Assembly (NCBI RefSeq): GCF_050948215.1
Contig: NC_135164.1
Location: 6,763,116 to 6,827,115, forward strand
DNA length: 64,000 bases
Reading direction: 5' to 3'
Source: Halictus rubicundus
Lineage: Eukaryota; Arthropoda; Insecta; Hymenoptera; Halictidae
This document shows positions 24,217 to 36,877 of the stretch, one piece after another. The notes beneath the pieces were generated by a model that did no database searches, had not been told where the DNA came from, and saw nothing but the letters and a program-made list of their open reading frames with translations. The position numbers and the translations under genes were made by a program. Each line of letters opens with the position of its first letter. Position 1 is the first letter of the stretch.

Positions 24217-24220
24217 CTCT
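24184..24220. repeat. (CT)n microsatellite
   Basis: CT repeat with single TTT and CA interruptions. The GA complement gives a spurious RERERE frame on the minus strand. Confidence 0.93.
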
Positions 24221-26390
24221 CCCATCCACGAGTTCGTGTGCGTCCGTAACGCTTGCGAAATGTATCGATCACACGACAATTCTTCTCCCGTATCTTCACA
24301 TCGAAATCCACGGAACAAATTCTATCACGGGGATGTCCTAACACGAAACCTAGCCAAACCTCGCTGCTAGGCGAGAAACGTACAATGGAACTATTATCCT
24401 TAAATAACGTCCTCAATCAAATTTACTAACCGATTCACCGCAATACGGCAGGAATCCCATCGCGATCGGATCCTCGGGGATCGACGGTTCGGTTCGTCCT
24501 TCGTTTCCCCGGATTTGCGTCGAATCGAGATTTATCGACCGATCCAGATCGCGATCGGATCTTCGATTTTCGGCGGTCGGGCCCCGATTCCGGCCCTCTA
24601 CGATTCGATTCATGAACGGATGATCGGATCTCTCGTCGCATCCTTCGTTCCCGGTCCTATGTTAAATAATTATTGTAACGCGATCGTTGTATAGTGTTTG
24701 GTATTTAATGGTCCGCAAACCAAGTATTCCCCTCGCGACGTCGATGTTCGTTTCCTCTGTCGTTATTATTTAGTAATTTTTATTTATTTAGTTATTTATT
24801 TATTTATTTTTTTTTTGGTTTTCTCTTCGTTATCATTATTAGTAGTTTTGTCCTCTTTTTTTTCATCTTTTTTCCCCCCTCCCATCTCGATGACCCGTTA
24901 CCCTGAATCAGCAGAGCGTTTTTTACTTTCTGTAATGACGTAAAACGATTGTCTTCGTGCGAGCAAATTATGCGCATGATGGCCACGAAATCGCGTTAAC
25001 CTTCTCTCTGGTTGCACGACGCGTGAACCCGGACCCCGAGAGGTCTCGAATTTTTTATTTCTTCGGAGCAGCAATCGGGATTATAAAATTTCTGTTCTTT
25101 TGTTTTTTATTTCCACCGTGGATAAAGAACAGAATATGAATTTTGGATAATTTCGAACGGTTCGCCTGCGAATTTTCGCCAAAAATCAACTAAAAGAAAG
25201 TCGCGCTGATTTCGTAGAACTAAAAATAAAACAACTTTTCAAATATTCTCCCGACCACGATGATCGATACTTTTCCATGATCGAACAAAAATGTTTATCG
25301 TCCATTAAAAAATAATTTTCTTTCGTTGTACCATTAGTTCGAAAAAGAACGAAACAAAAAGTAGAGATTCATATTGTTCGAACAACAAATCTTTCGCTGC
25401 TCTGTCGAGATCCTGCCGGCGTCGCGGAAGAAGATCGACCGCGATCGATCGGTTCCTACGTTCACGGATCGCTGCTTCCGGTTACATTTCCCTGAGAAAA
25501 TTTAGCCTGCGATGCGGATGATTCGCGGGATACTCTAATATTGGCAAACAGCTTCCCCTCCTGTTTTTTTTTCTCCTGAATTTGTTCGCTTATTATATTT
25601 CATATATATATTTACCTCCTCTTTTGTTTGTCCATAGATACCCAAGCGTACCAATCGTTGCGACATTCGATCGCTGAATTTGATTGAGGATCCGTAGAGA
25701 TCCTAGTTGTACTACTCTAACAAACATCGATACGATTGTTAATACATTTTCCGTGCATGACGGGGCCGGGTCTGGTCCGACCGATCCGTCGGATCCGGCG
25801 CCGGAACGACGGACATGAAAGACAGATTATTCGGCTCGCAATAAAATATTATGCCAGGAATTTTGCTAGACTAGTGCCCCGTGCTCTATGAAACGATTGC
25901 GCGGATAATATTATACTGCGAGATATATATGTCACGTTTCCGTTCCCTACCGGCCGCCATGTCCGAGCCGGTGGACGGGAAAATGTACTTCATCGTTGCA
26001 GTGGAATCTAAAACCTAGAGAATCGTTCGAAACGCTTTTCCTTCTCGTCTCGATAACGCGGAACAAGCAGAAAAAGTACGAGTGGTAAACCCGCTGGCAA
26101 GATACTGCTGATATTCGCTCTGATCATCGATATGTGGTGTGCCGCGGTGCACGAGCTCGTGCAACGGGAAACGAATCGATATGATCGATAGTCTAACGTC
26201 GACCAGATTGCCTAACAACGTAAAATAAATATTAACAATTCAGGAACTATAATTGACTACCGAATTTACCTAGAGAATTACCTAAAGCGACCCCCCACCC
26301 CCAAAAAAGAAACAAATCTCCGCGATAACAATTCTCGTTTCTCGAAACAAAAGCACCAATGGCGATTACAAAATCGAGCTCCTACTCTGG

Positions 26391-26512
26391 GGCGAGACGC
26401 GGGCACGGATTGCCCCGTGGGGCACTGCACAGAGCCACGCCCACCACGCGCGCAGGGATCGAGTGTACATGCCCTTGGGGGCAATCCGAAGCGCTCGTTG
26501 CCCGCGTCCGCC
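26391..26512. mobile_element. GC-rich inverted-repeat element, copy 2 (MITE-like)
   Basis: The tips are inverted: GGCGAGACGCGGGCA on the left and TGCCCGCGTCCGCC on the right. Nested internal inverted pieces (GGATTGCCCC and GGGGGCAATCC) lie inside. It is about 122 bp with no coding capacity. The right part (TGTACATGCCCTTGGGGGCA ... TGCCCG) resembles the segment at about 51805-51845 in the SLC17 intron. Confidence 0.65.
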
Positions 26513-29500
26513 TTAGGCTGAGAGAAAACGAACGCGGTAAACCTGTGAAACAACTAAAAATCAATTAGTGCCATTTCATTTCCGATGACTGTCCATCGAA
26601 GACACGTGGATTTGAAAAATCATTCCGAATATTTACAATTCGACGGTCCGCGTCCGGGACCGGCTGGAAAATATTACTAAGAAACATTCGCTAGAATATC
26701 CGTCGTCAGGATCGACTGATATGACGAGCATACTTCTCGAATCACTCTTGTCGAGACGATGCAAACGAACGGCGAGAAAAGTCGCGTAATCGGCGAGAAA
26801 CGGGCGCACCTAGCCAGCGGTTTAGTCGGAACGGAAAAATCCCTAAAGTCTCAGCTAACTGTCGTCTTCGCCAACTTCTCCTATCGTTTTCCTAGTGAAC
26901 ACGAGCTGCTCGTTTCTCTCTAGTCGTTCGTCTATATTTTCCCTAAGTTTAATTCACCATAGCTTTGACATAGATACATATATCCACCTATATACATATA
27001 TTTAAGTCTAATATGCGTTTTCATACTACCGATTCCACCGTGAAACACCTGTCCCAGGAGCGTCGGGCTCATGCTCGATCAAATCAAACGTTTTCGCACC
27101 TGCTCGAGCACGCACTGGTTTACGCCCGGCAGAACGACGGCAATTTGTTGACGTTTCTTGACGACTGTCGAACATTCGTTGAAAATCGGTGCGAGAAACA
27201 TCTCCGTCAGTATGATTTCAGGGAACCGAGGGGTAAGTTGGCTCGACCGGTTCGTTCCAGGCCGGCCCCAGTGTCAAGGTCAAGAGCCTACTTGGTGCAG
27301 CAAGCATGTGCATTCCCGTTGGCGGGCTAGCGCTCGGTGGAGGATTCGGATTTGCACGAGGAAGCCCAGATCCAATTTCGCAACGAAGCACTCGTACGCG
27401 TTAATTGGACGACGTTAATAACTCCTCGTTCACTACTCTAGACTCAGGACCGGAAAACTTTGCCTAACATTCAAGCGACTACCTAATCGGAGAACACCGT
27501 GTCCACGCGACGATACTCACCGTCGCGCACGCTACTCGCGTAATTTCAACTATATCGCGAGAGTGGTCGCGTGTCGATGCGCGAATCAATACCACCCGGC
27601 GCCGATTGTTTGCGAATTGCAGGTGTATACTGGACGAAGTTCGCGAACGAAACCGAGAACGCTTTTACAAGTGGGGAAACAATTGTTCTGTTAGTAGTAT
27701 TCCGTTTCTCTGGCTCGAGTCTCAGTCCATTAAAGATAATGAAATAATTGACCATTGAGTATCGTTTGTTGGATACTGTTCGTTATTATAACGTATATGT
27801 ATATATATATATATATAAATATTATTAAACGTGAGAATTATTGCTGTTACTTTTGTTCTTTTCTTTTTATAATTAGCGGGTGCAACAGCTGTCGTTTAAG
27901 CGGCTTGATCGGCGAAACTTGTTGCTTCCGGTCTTCGTGGCGAACGATCTCCGCCCCACTACGATTCGTTAGCGCGCGTTTGACATTAAACTTCCTTAAT
28001 AATAAATAACGCCGCGGATAATTTCAAAACAGCCAAGTATCAGTTTAAATCGTTTCACTAAGAAGCGTAGTGGTTGTTAAATGCTAAAGTTACACGGAAA
28101 CCGTACGATACAAGGTGACTAGACAATGTTTCAGGTCGGGGAAATCGTTTCGCCACGAGGACAGTGAAATTTTAGGTACTGAACGTTACATTGATCTGGG
28201 ACTGGTTGACTCGTCGCCAATCACTCTAATTGCGAAATAAATCGACGAAATTCAATTCTGAGCGCGGGCTGTAAACGACTATTTAACTTTTTGGCATTCG
28301 ACATTTTCTTTTTTGATTCCATCGGTCAAATGTCAAAGCATCGCGTTGCACCCACGCGAAGACGTTCAACTATTACTTCTTCGAGTAACAGTAGAAACTA
28401 ACAAATAGGAAAACCGAATCTTCCTTCGGACGATCAGCAATTAGTTACCAGAGAAATTTCACGCCTAACTGTATGGAACACGTCGAGTATTGATTACCAT
28501 CGATCCTCAGCCCCGGGAAGATCCAGCATCGATCACACACACTCTGCAACGAACTTTAAACAACGTCTCTCGACCGTGTTACACTATCTCTAGCAATTTG
28601 AACTACGCTTTGGGAATTCTTCAACCGTTCCAATAGATCGGAGATTTTCACTAGAAATCGGAATCTCACGAGCGCCAACGAAAACTCTATTGCGTTCGTA
28701 AGACCGTCTAATTCTCAGACACCTGTTCATAAAAAAGATAACCATTAATCGCGCGTACGTCTTTCCCGTAAATATATTCTGTCGTCTTTCGAGATCTAGG
28801 CGGTATCTCGATGCTTTACCGAACGGTTCTCTCAATTTTTCTGTTTTCTCTTCTTTTCTTTTTTCAGCGACAGATTCCCAGAAATTCTCTAGCACTTTGA
28901 ACTCTTCGAAACTCTAGTAGAACTACTTTCTTGTCAGAAAAGACATGGTTACACCGACAACGCTATGGAAACTAGCCTAGTAGCCCTAGTCCTTCTAAAA
29001 CGAACTACATCGTCACTCCTTCGATATCGTATCTGCTCGCATACGCGTTTCGTACGCTATACTAGCTGTTGCGAATCAACTTCTACAGTGATTACGGGCG
29101 TACGCGGTCGTTCGAAATGAAATTCCAGCGAAACAGAGATGGAATGAGCAACGTTCCAGACGCAGCATTTCGCGACTACAAAGAAATTTCGCGCGCGAGT
29201 AACCGACGGAATAGAAGGGAAACAGTATGTTCGCCGGTATCCTACAAGAAAAGCAATAGTGGCCGTGGTAGTTACGGGGTCGAAACAAATGCGCGAGTCC
29301 CATGGCTACGATCTAAATTTGCTATTCGGTTTACTATCGTACACGTATAAAATAACGAAATTCAAGAAACCTCACCACCACCCCCCACCCCCACCCACTC
29401 CCCCGACGAGACAGATTCGCAGCGAGAGAGCATGCAACGAACTGCATGCCTGTTCGTTCCGTGGAAATTAGTCTCGGATGAGTACCTTTGAGCGCGTAGC

Positions 29501-31964
29501 GTTTTAATTAGTGCCACGTTAGTGAACCGTATCCATACCCGGCAAGACTATGTACTCGATTAGTTGGTTTGCGTATTATTAATTAATTCCTCGTCGACCG
29601 TCCCTGTCCTCTATCTCACATCGAACTTTAGCAGCTGGACCCACGACCGCCGAACGCTCTCAATCGGGACCTCCATTTTTTTTTTTTTTGATTGTACACT
29701 AACAACTAAATCGCAAATTTTCGCTCACCAGAAAATTTGGTACGTTTGATTTGGTTCACGTGGAGAATTTGTCTTTTTTCTCTGCATTTTTTAGTCTCGG
29801 AATCGATGAGCGAGGTTTTGTCATTGATGATTGAAATTTGATAATCGATGCGAAAGAATGGTGTCGAGAGTTCTGTGCTACGAGCACGAGCGGCCGATTG
29901 GTGGGCGGTTCGTCGTCCGAGGGTCAATTTTAGTTTCGCCATTAAGCTTTACGAAGCCGACAGAACGCGAGTCGAACGATCAACGACTCGCGATTCGTGT
30001 CGAGACGGATGAATCGGCGAATTAGAAGCGAATTGCTATCTGCGGTACCAATGAAGTCTCGGTTGGCCAACGGTGGTCGGCACCGGTGTGAACAACAGGC
30101 GAAACAACGGTGAACACTTTTGTTTCTAACGCTGAAAACACTGGCGGACAATGTGTTCGAAAATCGCCGAATTTTGTGATCCGTTCAGTTTCCTTTTAAA
30201 CCAAACGCCTTCGAGGATAACAGAAAAGAAAAATAATTGATGAAAATTTCCTTCGCGAGATTCGCTGACCTTATAAATCATTTTTAATCGATAAATGTTG
30301 AAAGTTCACTGTTGAAAAGAAGACAAATTTTCACCTGTGTAATTATTTTTGAAAAAACCCGTGCCGCCGTTATTCATCACGGTTCCGAACCATCGTCTGT
30401 TAGGTTTCCCACCGGTGGTGCTCAACGCGACTGATCGGTAACGAAATCGTAATCTTACGACACTAACAATACACTCTGACAGTTCCGAGAGTGAAACATT
30501 GGTCGGTTTTTCTCTATTTTTCCTCGTTACTACTTTGTTTGCTTTTATGTACACGTGTTCATGGACGCTTTTCGAAATTTCTTCGTCTGTAGTTTCACCT
30601 GCGCCCTGAGCACTCATATTATTCACCTATATATCCATGTGTACGAGCATATGTGATTCGCGTGTATGCTATGTACGCGTACGCAAAGTATTTCGTCAAC
30701 TCTGTCGGACGAATTTTCCGCGAACGCGTTGCAAAACGTTAACGTTAAAGAGATGTTCCTTCAGCTAATAGTCAGTCGCATGAATTTTCGCGAGCTCAGC
30801 TCGAGATCTCTACTGGTGTAGATTATGCCATTGCTTACGATGTAGATTACGAATTTCGTAAATCGCGTCTCTAAAAAATAGAATTTATATTTCTCCCGAT
30901 ATGTGATAGTGTAGCAATAACTTTGATCATTGTTTCTTGATATCTTCCGATCGATCGAATCCAAAAGCTGCTCGAGTTTAGTGTAGCAGTTGCTGAAAGA
31001 AAAATCGTAATTTTATTTCCATTTTCTACTAATTCTTTTTGTGAAAAAAGAAAATGATAAAACACAACAACTCAGTAGCGAGACCTAGAAGAGGTCCCAA
31101 GAAAATTTGGAGGTCCTCTCGTTATTGTTTGTTAACGGAGTAATTGTCGCCGTGACAGAGTTGACGGAGCACCGTGCACGCGTGTACGCATACGTAAACA
31201 CATATACATTTAGCTAGTCAGTAATACATAATATCACATGCAATTTAAATAGGATTGTCAAACACGTACCTATGCAGATAGTGTTTCTATTCTTAAACGA
31301 TGCTGCGTATGATAAATACGATACGAGGTAATCACTTAGTACGTGCGCATGCACACATATGTATGTATGTATACGTAGCCTTATGCAGAAGCATTTCATT
31401 GTCTTCTCGAAAAAGGGGATTGAAAAGACAGGCGTTCTCGTACGGAGACTGGACGAACCAAAATAGTTGGAGGAGTTTCTTTCCACGTGATCAGTATAAC
31501 TCGCGAACTCGGGTGTACGGTTGACGACAGTCGACAGCAACGATTCAACAAGGTCACAGTCCCAGCAGGACCGTGCAAAGAGTCCCAGCAGTCAAGAAAG
31601 GATACGATTGGCAGTAAGGAATCGACACCATCACCGATGATGCGAGAAATGCCTCTATTAAATGAATATCTCTCCGCAGAAGCTCCTAACAGTCTTAGAA
31701 CACTTAACCCTTGGGTGGCAGTGCCTGGGTCCATGTCGACCCAACTTCTCGAGAACGTCCAATTTAGGTTTTTGCCGATCAATTGATTCCGATTTATAGA
31801 TAAGAGTCTAAACCATACCTTCCCGACCCTTTCCAGTTCACATTCTCTTTGTCATTTTCACTCAACATCCCCTCTGGTTCAAGTTGACTCTTCAAAAATT
31901 TCATCGAGAATCAAAGAAAAATAAAATATCAGAGATTTGAGGCTTTCACGGCCCGGCATCATAC

Positions 31965-32146
31965 AGTTTTGTCTGTTGAGGCTTTCGGGTGTAAGCCGTG
32001 TCCTGAAGGAAGAGATTTCCCCACGTTTCGTCAGCATTGCAGCTAGCTTCATCAGGGGATGAAGCTAGCTGCAATGCTGGCGAAACGTTGGGAAATCTCT
32101 TCCTTTAGGACACGGCTTACACCGGAAAGACTCAACAGACAAAACT
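31965..32146. repeat. 182 bp near-perfect hairpin with hammerhead-like core (possible Penelope-like element debris)
   Basis: Two 89 bp arms (31965-32053 and 32058-32146) are inverted copies with only a few mismatches, separated by a 4 bp loop. On the minus strand, positions 32055 to 32024 read CTGATGA, one A, a 6 bp stem (GCTAGC/GCTGAC, one mismatch) with loop TGCAAT, then GAAACG. That resembles the conserved core of hammerhead ribozymes, with one extra A before the stem. The plus-strand arm has the fully paired stem GCTAGC/GCTGGC but GGGATGA in place of CTGATGA. Hammerhead motifs are known in the terminal repeats of Penelope-like retroelements. No reverse transcriptase is present here. Confidence 0.85.
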
Positions 32147-35100
32147 ATAAAAATAAAATAATTCATAATTGCACCGATTGCAGTTTAATTCGTCAAATGA
32201 AAAATACCTTAAAATTTCAACTAAATTGAGCGTAACCAGTTTTCGGAAGTTCCGCCGGAACTTAGATCTCGGCGCTCCCGTTTTGGGAACCTGATCGATT
32301 GCTCTAGGGTTGAAACGCTCGTGAGAATGGTCTCTGTCCATGGCCCGACTGTGCTCTGCATCCTCGAGAACCGTTTTCCCTCGACTTTCCAGGAAGAGTT
32401 CGCGTCCCGAAGCATCCTCTTCGCGTTAGATCGATGCATAAGTCCCGTCGTTTATGTATCCGTTACAATTTCTGCCTTGAAAATAAACATTTGCCATGCG
32501 TCTCCTCCTCTAAATGTGCCTGGAACGTTTCGATGCGGTGAAAAATGCGGTATCAAATTGAAAAAGGGTGAACTCCTCCGACAAGTTCTTCTCGCGATCA
32601 TTTCGATCCACAGCACAAGCTGGTCTCCGCTGATTGGACTTACGGGGATCGGGGGTTTTATGCAACGACGCGATAGAATCCAGAGCGAAAAGAAGACGAA
32701 ACCGCGTGGATGCCCGATTATGTTTGTACCGGTTGCGAAGCCTGAGAACCTCGAGATCGCTCGAGGGGCTCGAACGACGGTTAGTGTTGGATCGGCAAGC
32801 ACGATCGGCTCTAGGCTTTCGCAGCGAGGACCCAACGCTGAATTGTAAGCGAGACATTATGTACATCAGTTCTTTGAAGGTTCAGAGGGCAACGAAGAAG
32901 AAAACTGGACAGACAGGCCGGTGGCGGTCTCGGAGGATCGTTCGTGGGGGTTGAGTACCCTAGATAATTCGGATGATTGCACGATATTGACGGTATTCGA
33001 GCTATAAGTACTATCTCGTTATAGATTAAGTGATGCGGACTTGCGTCCACCGGACTTGCGTTTTCCATCTACCGGTATATCACATTCCCTGTGCCATACG
33101 GAAACAGCAAGCGTCTCGCGAAGCGGAAAACACCGAAAAGAAGAAGAAGAGAACTGACGGTTCTCCGACGGTTTTTCTTTTTTCTTTTTTTTTTTTATGT
33201 ATAAATTGGCATTATATATATCACAGTTACAATAGAATATACGTCGACAAATGCGGAAGGAAACTGTAAAGCGCTGGCTGCCGTTCGCGACCCTAATGCA
33301 ACGCAACCTGTTCATTGTACGTTTATGAGCATTCGATAATCCTATCCTATCCTAACGTACGCGTACGCGTGCCGCGCGTTATAACTCTCCCGGTTCTCGC
33401 CTAAGCCTATATACTTTCGATCCAGGACACGCGTTCGAGCCTTGGCAGGCTCGAGGTAAACGAATCCGTCCTCTTTCTCCCACTTTCCCCAATGGCGGGA
33501 AGAAAAGCCAGGGTGGGGGACGGGGTGCAAGGGCAGAACGCGAGAATATCGAGCCTGAACACCGCCTGCAACCGAACGAAAACGGAAAATGCAAGTGTCG
33601 CCGCTCCTGCGGCGGAAATCAGGTGTCCTAGGGAGTGCTGATGCACGGAGACGATGCTCGACGTGGTCCCTAGTGGTTAAGCGTTGCGCGAAAGCAATCC
33701 GCTGGAACTTCGATAGTCGAGTCGTCTTTGCAGCCGAGCTATCGAGCTCTATCAAAAGCGTCCTTCTTGCTCGTGCTGCTAGCACCGTTCTAGTTCGAAA
33801 CGTACCGGAGAATCGGCGGGGGCCTCGATCGGCACCAAGTTCCACGCGAGAGAGAAATATTAATATAAAACACCTCTGTTAAGCGTCTAACAATTTTGTC
33901 CGAGGTCGCCAAGAATTTGTACTACTGATCGGCAGCAAAGACAATCTGGGAAACTGTGCTCGAATTTCTGCTGGACCTGCAAACACCTTTCCCACGGATT
34001 CAATCGTCGACGACCATATATACACACAGAGGATCGCATGAACCCTCGAATGGAAGCCGAGAAGACGACGATTGGCTCTCTAGTTCAGTAGGACAACCTT
34101 CGTAGAATTTAAGCACACTGTGTCAGCCTGTGTAAGCGTTTCGAGAGCGTCAACGATAAGGCAGATGGAGCGAACTGTGTTTCCTTTTGTTGGTCGCCAT
34201 CTTTTCAGCTTTCAATGGTGCACAGTTGACGATGCTCACCGTTTGCAGCCTCGTTCGTGAACTCTTTCAAACGCGCTTCCGAAGGTACGTTTCCCAGACA
34301 CGTTGTGAACTGACGGATACCTATTCGAATTAATCAGAGGAGGCTGACCGTCGATACACCGAACCAAGACCGACCCAGCCATCGTCGCCCAAGGGTTGAA
34401 GATCCACCAACACTCTGGAAATTCGATTCGCGAGCAGTCTAACGGTAATACAGGCCGATTGATCAAGCTTAAGCATATCGGAGGAGATTAGACCTCGAGG
34501 CAGCTACGAGTTGCCGACTTCTGTCGCTCTGTCACTCGTGGACAATAGATAATCCGATGAAGGAGGACTGTCTCGTCGTCGTTGTGCGAACATCTCCACG
34601 GGCCAGAACTGGGCAATGCTCGATCCATGATCATTTCACTGATTTACAATTACAGTTATTCGACGTCGGTGCTTAGATTGAATTTAAATTCTCTTCATCG
34701 TTGAAATTTCAGCGCTAGATTGTCGCGCATAGTGACTCTCGAACTTTAAAGATCTGATTTATCTCAATTTTAGCGTAGAATATGAAATGTTGTGCGTAAT
34801 TTGAACGAATGAATCATTGCGCTAACAAAGTACACGACTGCTATAGCACTATCGATCCTGGTTATTTTTAGTTGGCGATCAACCGTCAACGATCGATATT
34901 CCTCATCAATAAACTGTGGATTTTACGTGTTCACGACAAAAGCAAATAGGTGAAGCTTATAATAGCAGAAATTTGATACTTGCAAAAAGTGTTAATCAAT
35001 CAAGAAAATTGTTTCAATCGACGAATGCCCAATTCTGCCGCGGACGAAAAGGGACGAAGAACGGAAAAGAGCGGTGACGAGACGATGTTTTCCGCGGACG

Positions 35101-36877
35101 TGAGTTCGCGATCTGATCGCGATGTTCGACTAAAAAGGACCTGTGTACAGTTCTGTACACGTTCGGAACGTTAGAACTCTTGAAGCGGAGTGTTATGGTC
35201 GCCGTGAATCGTTCTGAGAGAATTCGCCCGGCAGAACGGGCGAATCGAAAATGGTGAGCATCGCAAGTCGGCCATATAAAGCTAACAGATTTGCCTAGAA
35301 CGTATATATAAATATATATATACATTTATACACAGTGCATTTAAAAGGTTCCCGGACTAACGCAGGATCAAATCGAGACTGACGTGTAAATGAAATTTTA
35401 CCGATTAGTATTCTACATCTCTCCTCTTGAAACACCTCTTCGGTTCACCGAGTTCGACAAAATTAACGTTGGTGTAGCAAAGAGTTCGCATTAATCAGTC
35501 CAACTGGGAAAACAAAGAAAAGATACTGAATTTCATACAATTAATACAAGGGGTAGCAAAATGTTCATGTTACCTAGAAAAATGATCAGTCCCGACACTT
35601 TTTGAATGCATTGTGTGTAAATATACATATATATACACATATACATACATATAAATATATGTGTATATGTATATATACGCGTGCCATTAAAAATTCTGTA
35701 TATATACCTTACGTTGTACGCGTACTCGCCGGAGTACAGTAATTATGGTAGCAAGTACGCGATTAGGAAATTCCTTGTCTCGGCAAAGAGATTCCGCGCG
35801 TAGCGTCGCACAGTGGACATCGTTCGCTTTCTCGAATCTAATTAACTATTCACCGATCGGATCGAAGGCTGTGCTCCATTATAGCTCGCGGATTGAAGAG
35901 CACCCGCCCGATCTTTACGAATCGATATCGACGTCTATCGCGTCTTCAGTTCTCGAGACGTTCTTCTCTGAAGGTATCCGAGACGATCAGCTACCCGACA
36001 CACATCTTGGGTCACACATTTAAGGAAGGCCACATTGAACTAGTCTAGGAAATTACTGTCTAGCGCATCTGAACGAATATATTGGTAAAATTTAGCCTAT
36101 GTTTAGAACCGCTAACCTATGACACATACGCAAACGAGTAATAGTTGGATATTCTTGCGATTCTTGCTATATATTTGTTTGTTTTCGTTTAGTACATCTG
36201 AGCAATCTTGTTCTTCGTTTTTTTCCGCATCCCCGACGGATTCCTCTTTTCTTTCCCTCCCTCTCTCTCGAAACGATTATTATCTTTGGCATTCATGAGA
36301 CACGCGAGAGACCAGCACACCCAAAGATTAAAATGCCCGCGGTTTTCTTTGTTCGTTTCCGTTCTATCTCATTCTTGACTAAGTTACCCCGTTAAGTCTG
36401 TCAGCGAAGAACAAGCGAAATCACTTTGAAAGTGCGACATACGATATAGATGATTGGATCACAAGTATTAGATACCAGAACTGACACTCCCGAGGACTGT
36501 ACTATAGTAGGGATAAAAATATGTACAGTAGAAAACTATGGAGTCGCTATTAACTTGTAAAAAGTAGACACGCGTACGGTTCTTTTGTCTCCCTCCCAAC
36601 CCCATCCCTCCCATTGTTTTTTTTTTTTTTCGGCGTGAGTACGCGTACTATTTCCGTAATGATGATCTGAAGGTTTCTTCTTTCTTTCTTTTTTTTTTTG
36701 TTTCTGCGATTAGTGGGCGGCATTTCTTTGTTTCCGTTCTTCCAGCGATAAAATTATGATAAAACGCCAGCTGAAGCTTTCTTGATAACGTAACACGGAT
36801 ATACGTAGGTAAAAAGCTGCTGGACACATAGCCTATGTTTCGTCACGCGAATCGGCGAACCGCCTCTCGAAATTTTG

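Larger units (their letters stand above)
17057..36877. other. About 20 kb region with no supportable protein-coding gene
   Basis: I examined both strands. The open frames here are short (167 codons or fewer) and lack recognisable domains. They are arginine/serine-rich translations of CpG-rich DNA and do not link into phased exons. The region contains microsatellites (CT, AT, TTTA), poly-T and poly-A tracts, two GC-rich inverted-repeat elements and the 182 bp hairpin at 31965. It sits between DTWD2 on the left and the 3' end of MEIOC on the right. It may hold a long non-coding RNA, distal enhancers, or a very long 3' UTR of MEIOC, but sequence alone does not decide. Confidence 0.5.

Noticed and set aside
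30306..30626. 106-codon open frame on the minus strand starting MNNMSAQGAGETTDEEISK
   Set aside because: The first 40 codons look protein-like, but there is no recognisable domain, no phased downstream exon and no supporting neighbour. It is best left as a possible chance frame.
33340..33358. CCTAT/CCTAA repeats resembling insect telomere sequence
   Set aside because: Only three imperfect units; not a telomeric array.
33342..33845. 167-codon open frame on the minus strand
   Set aside because: Arginine-rich translation of CpG-rich DNA with overlapping frames on both strands. No domain or splice context.
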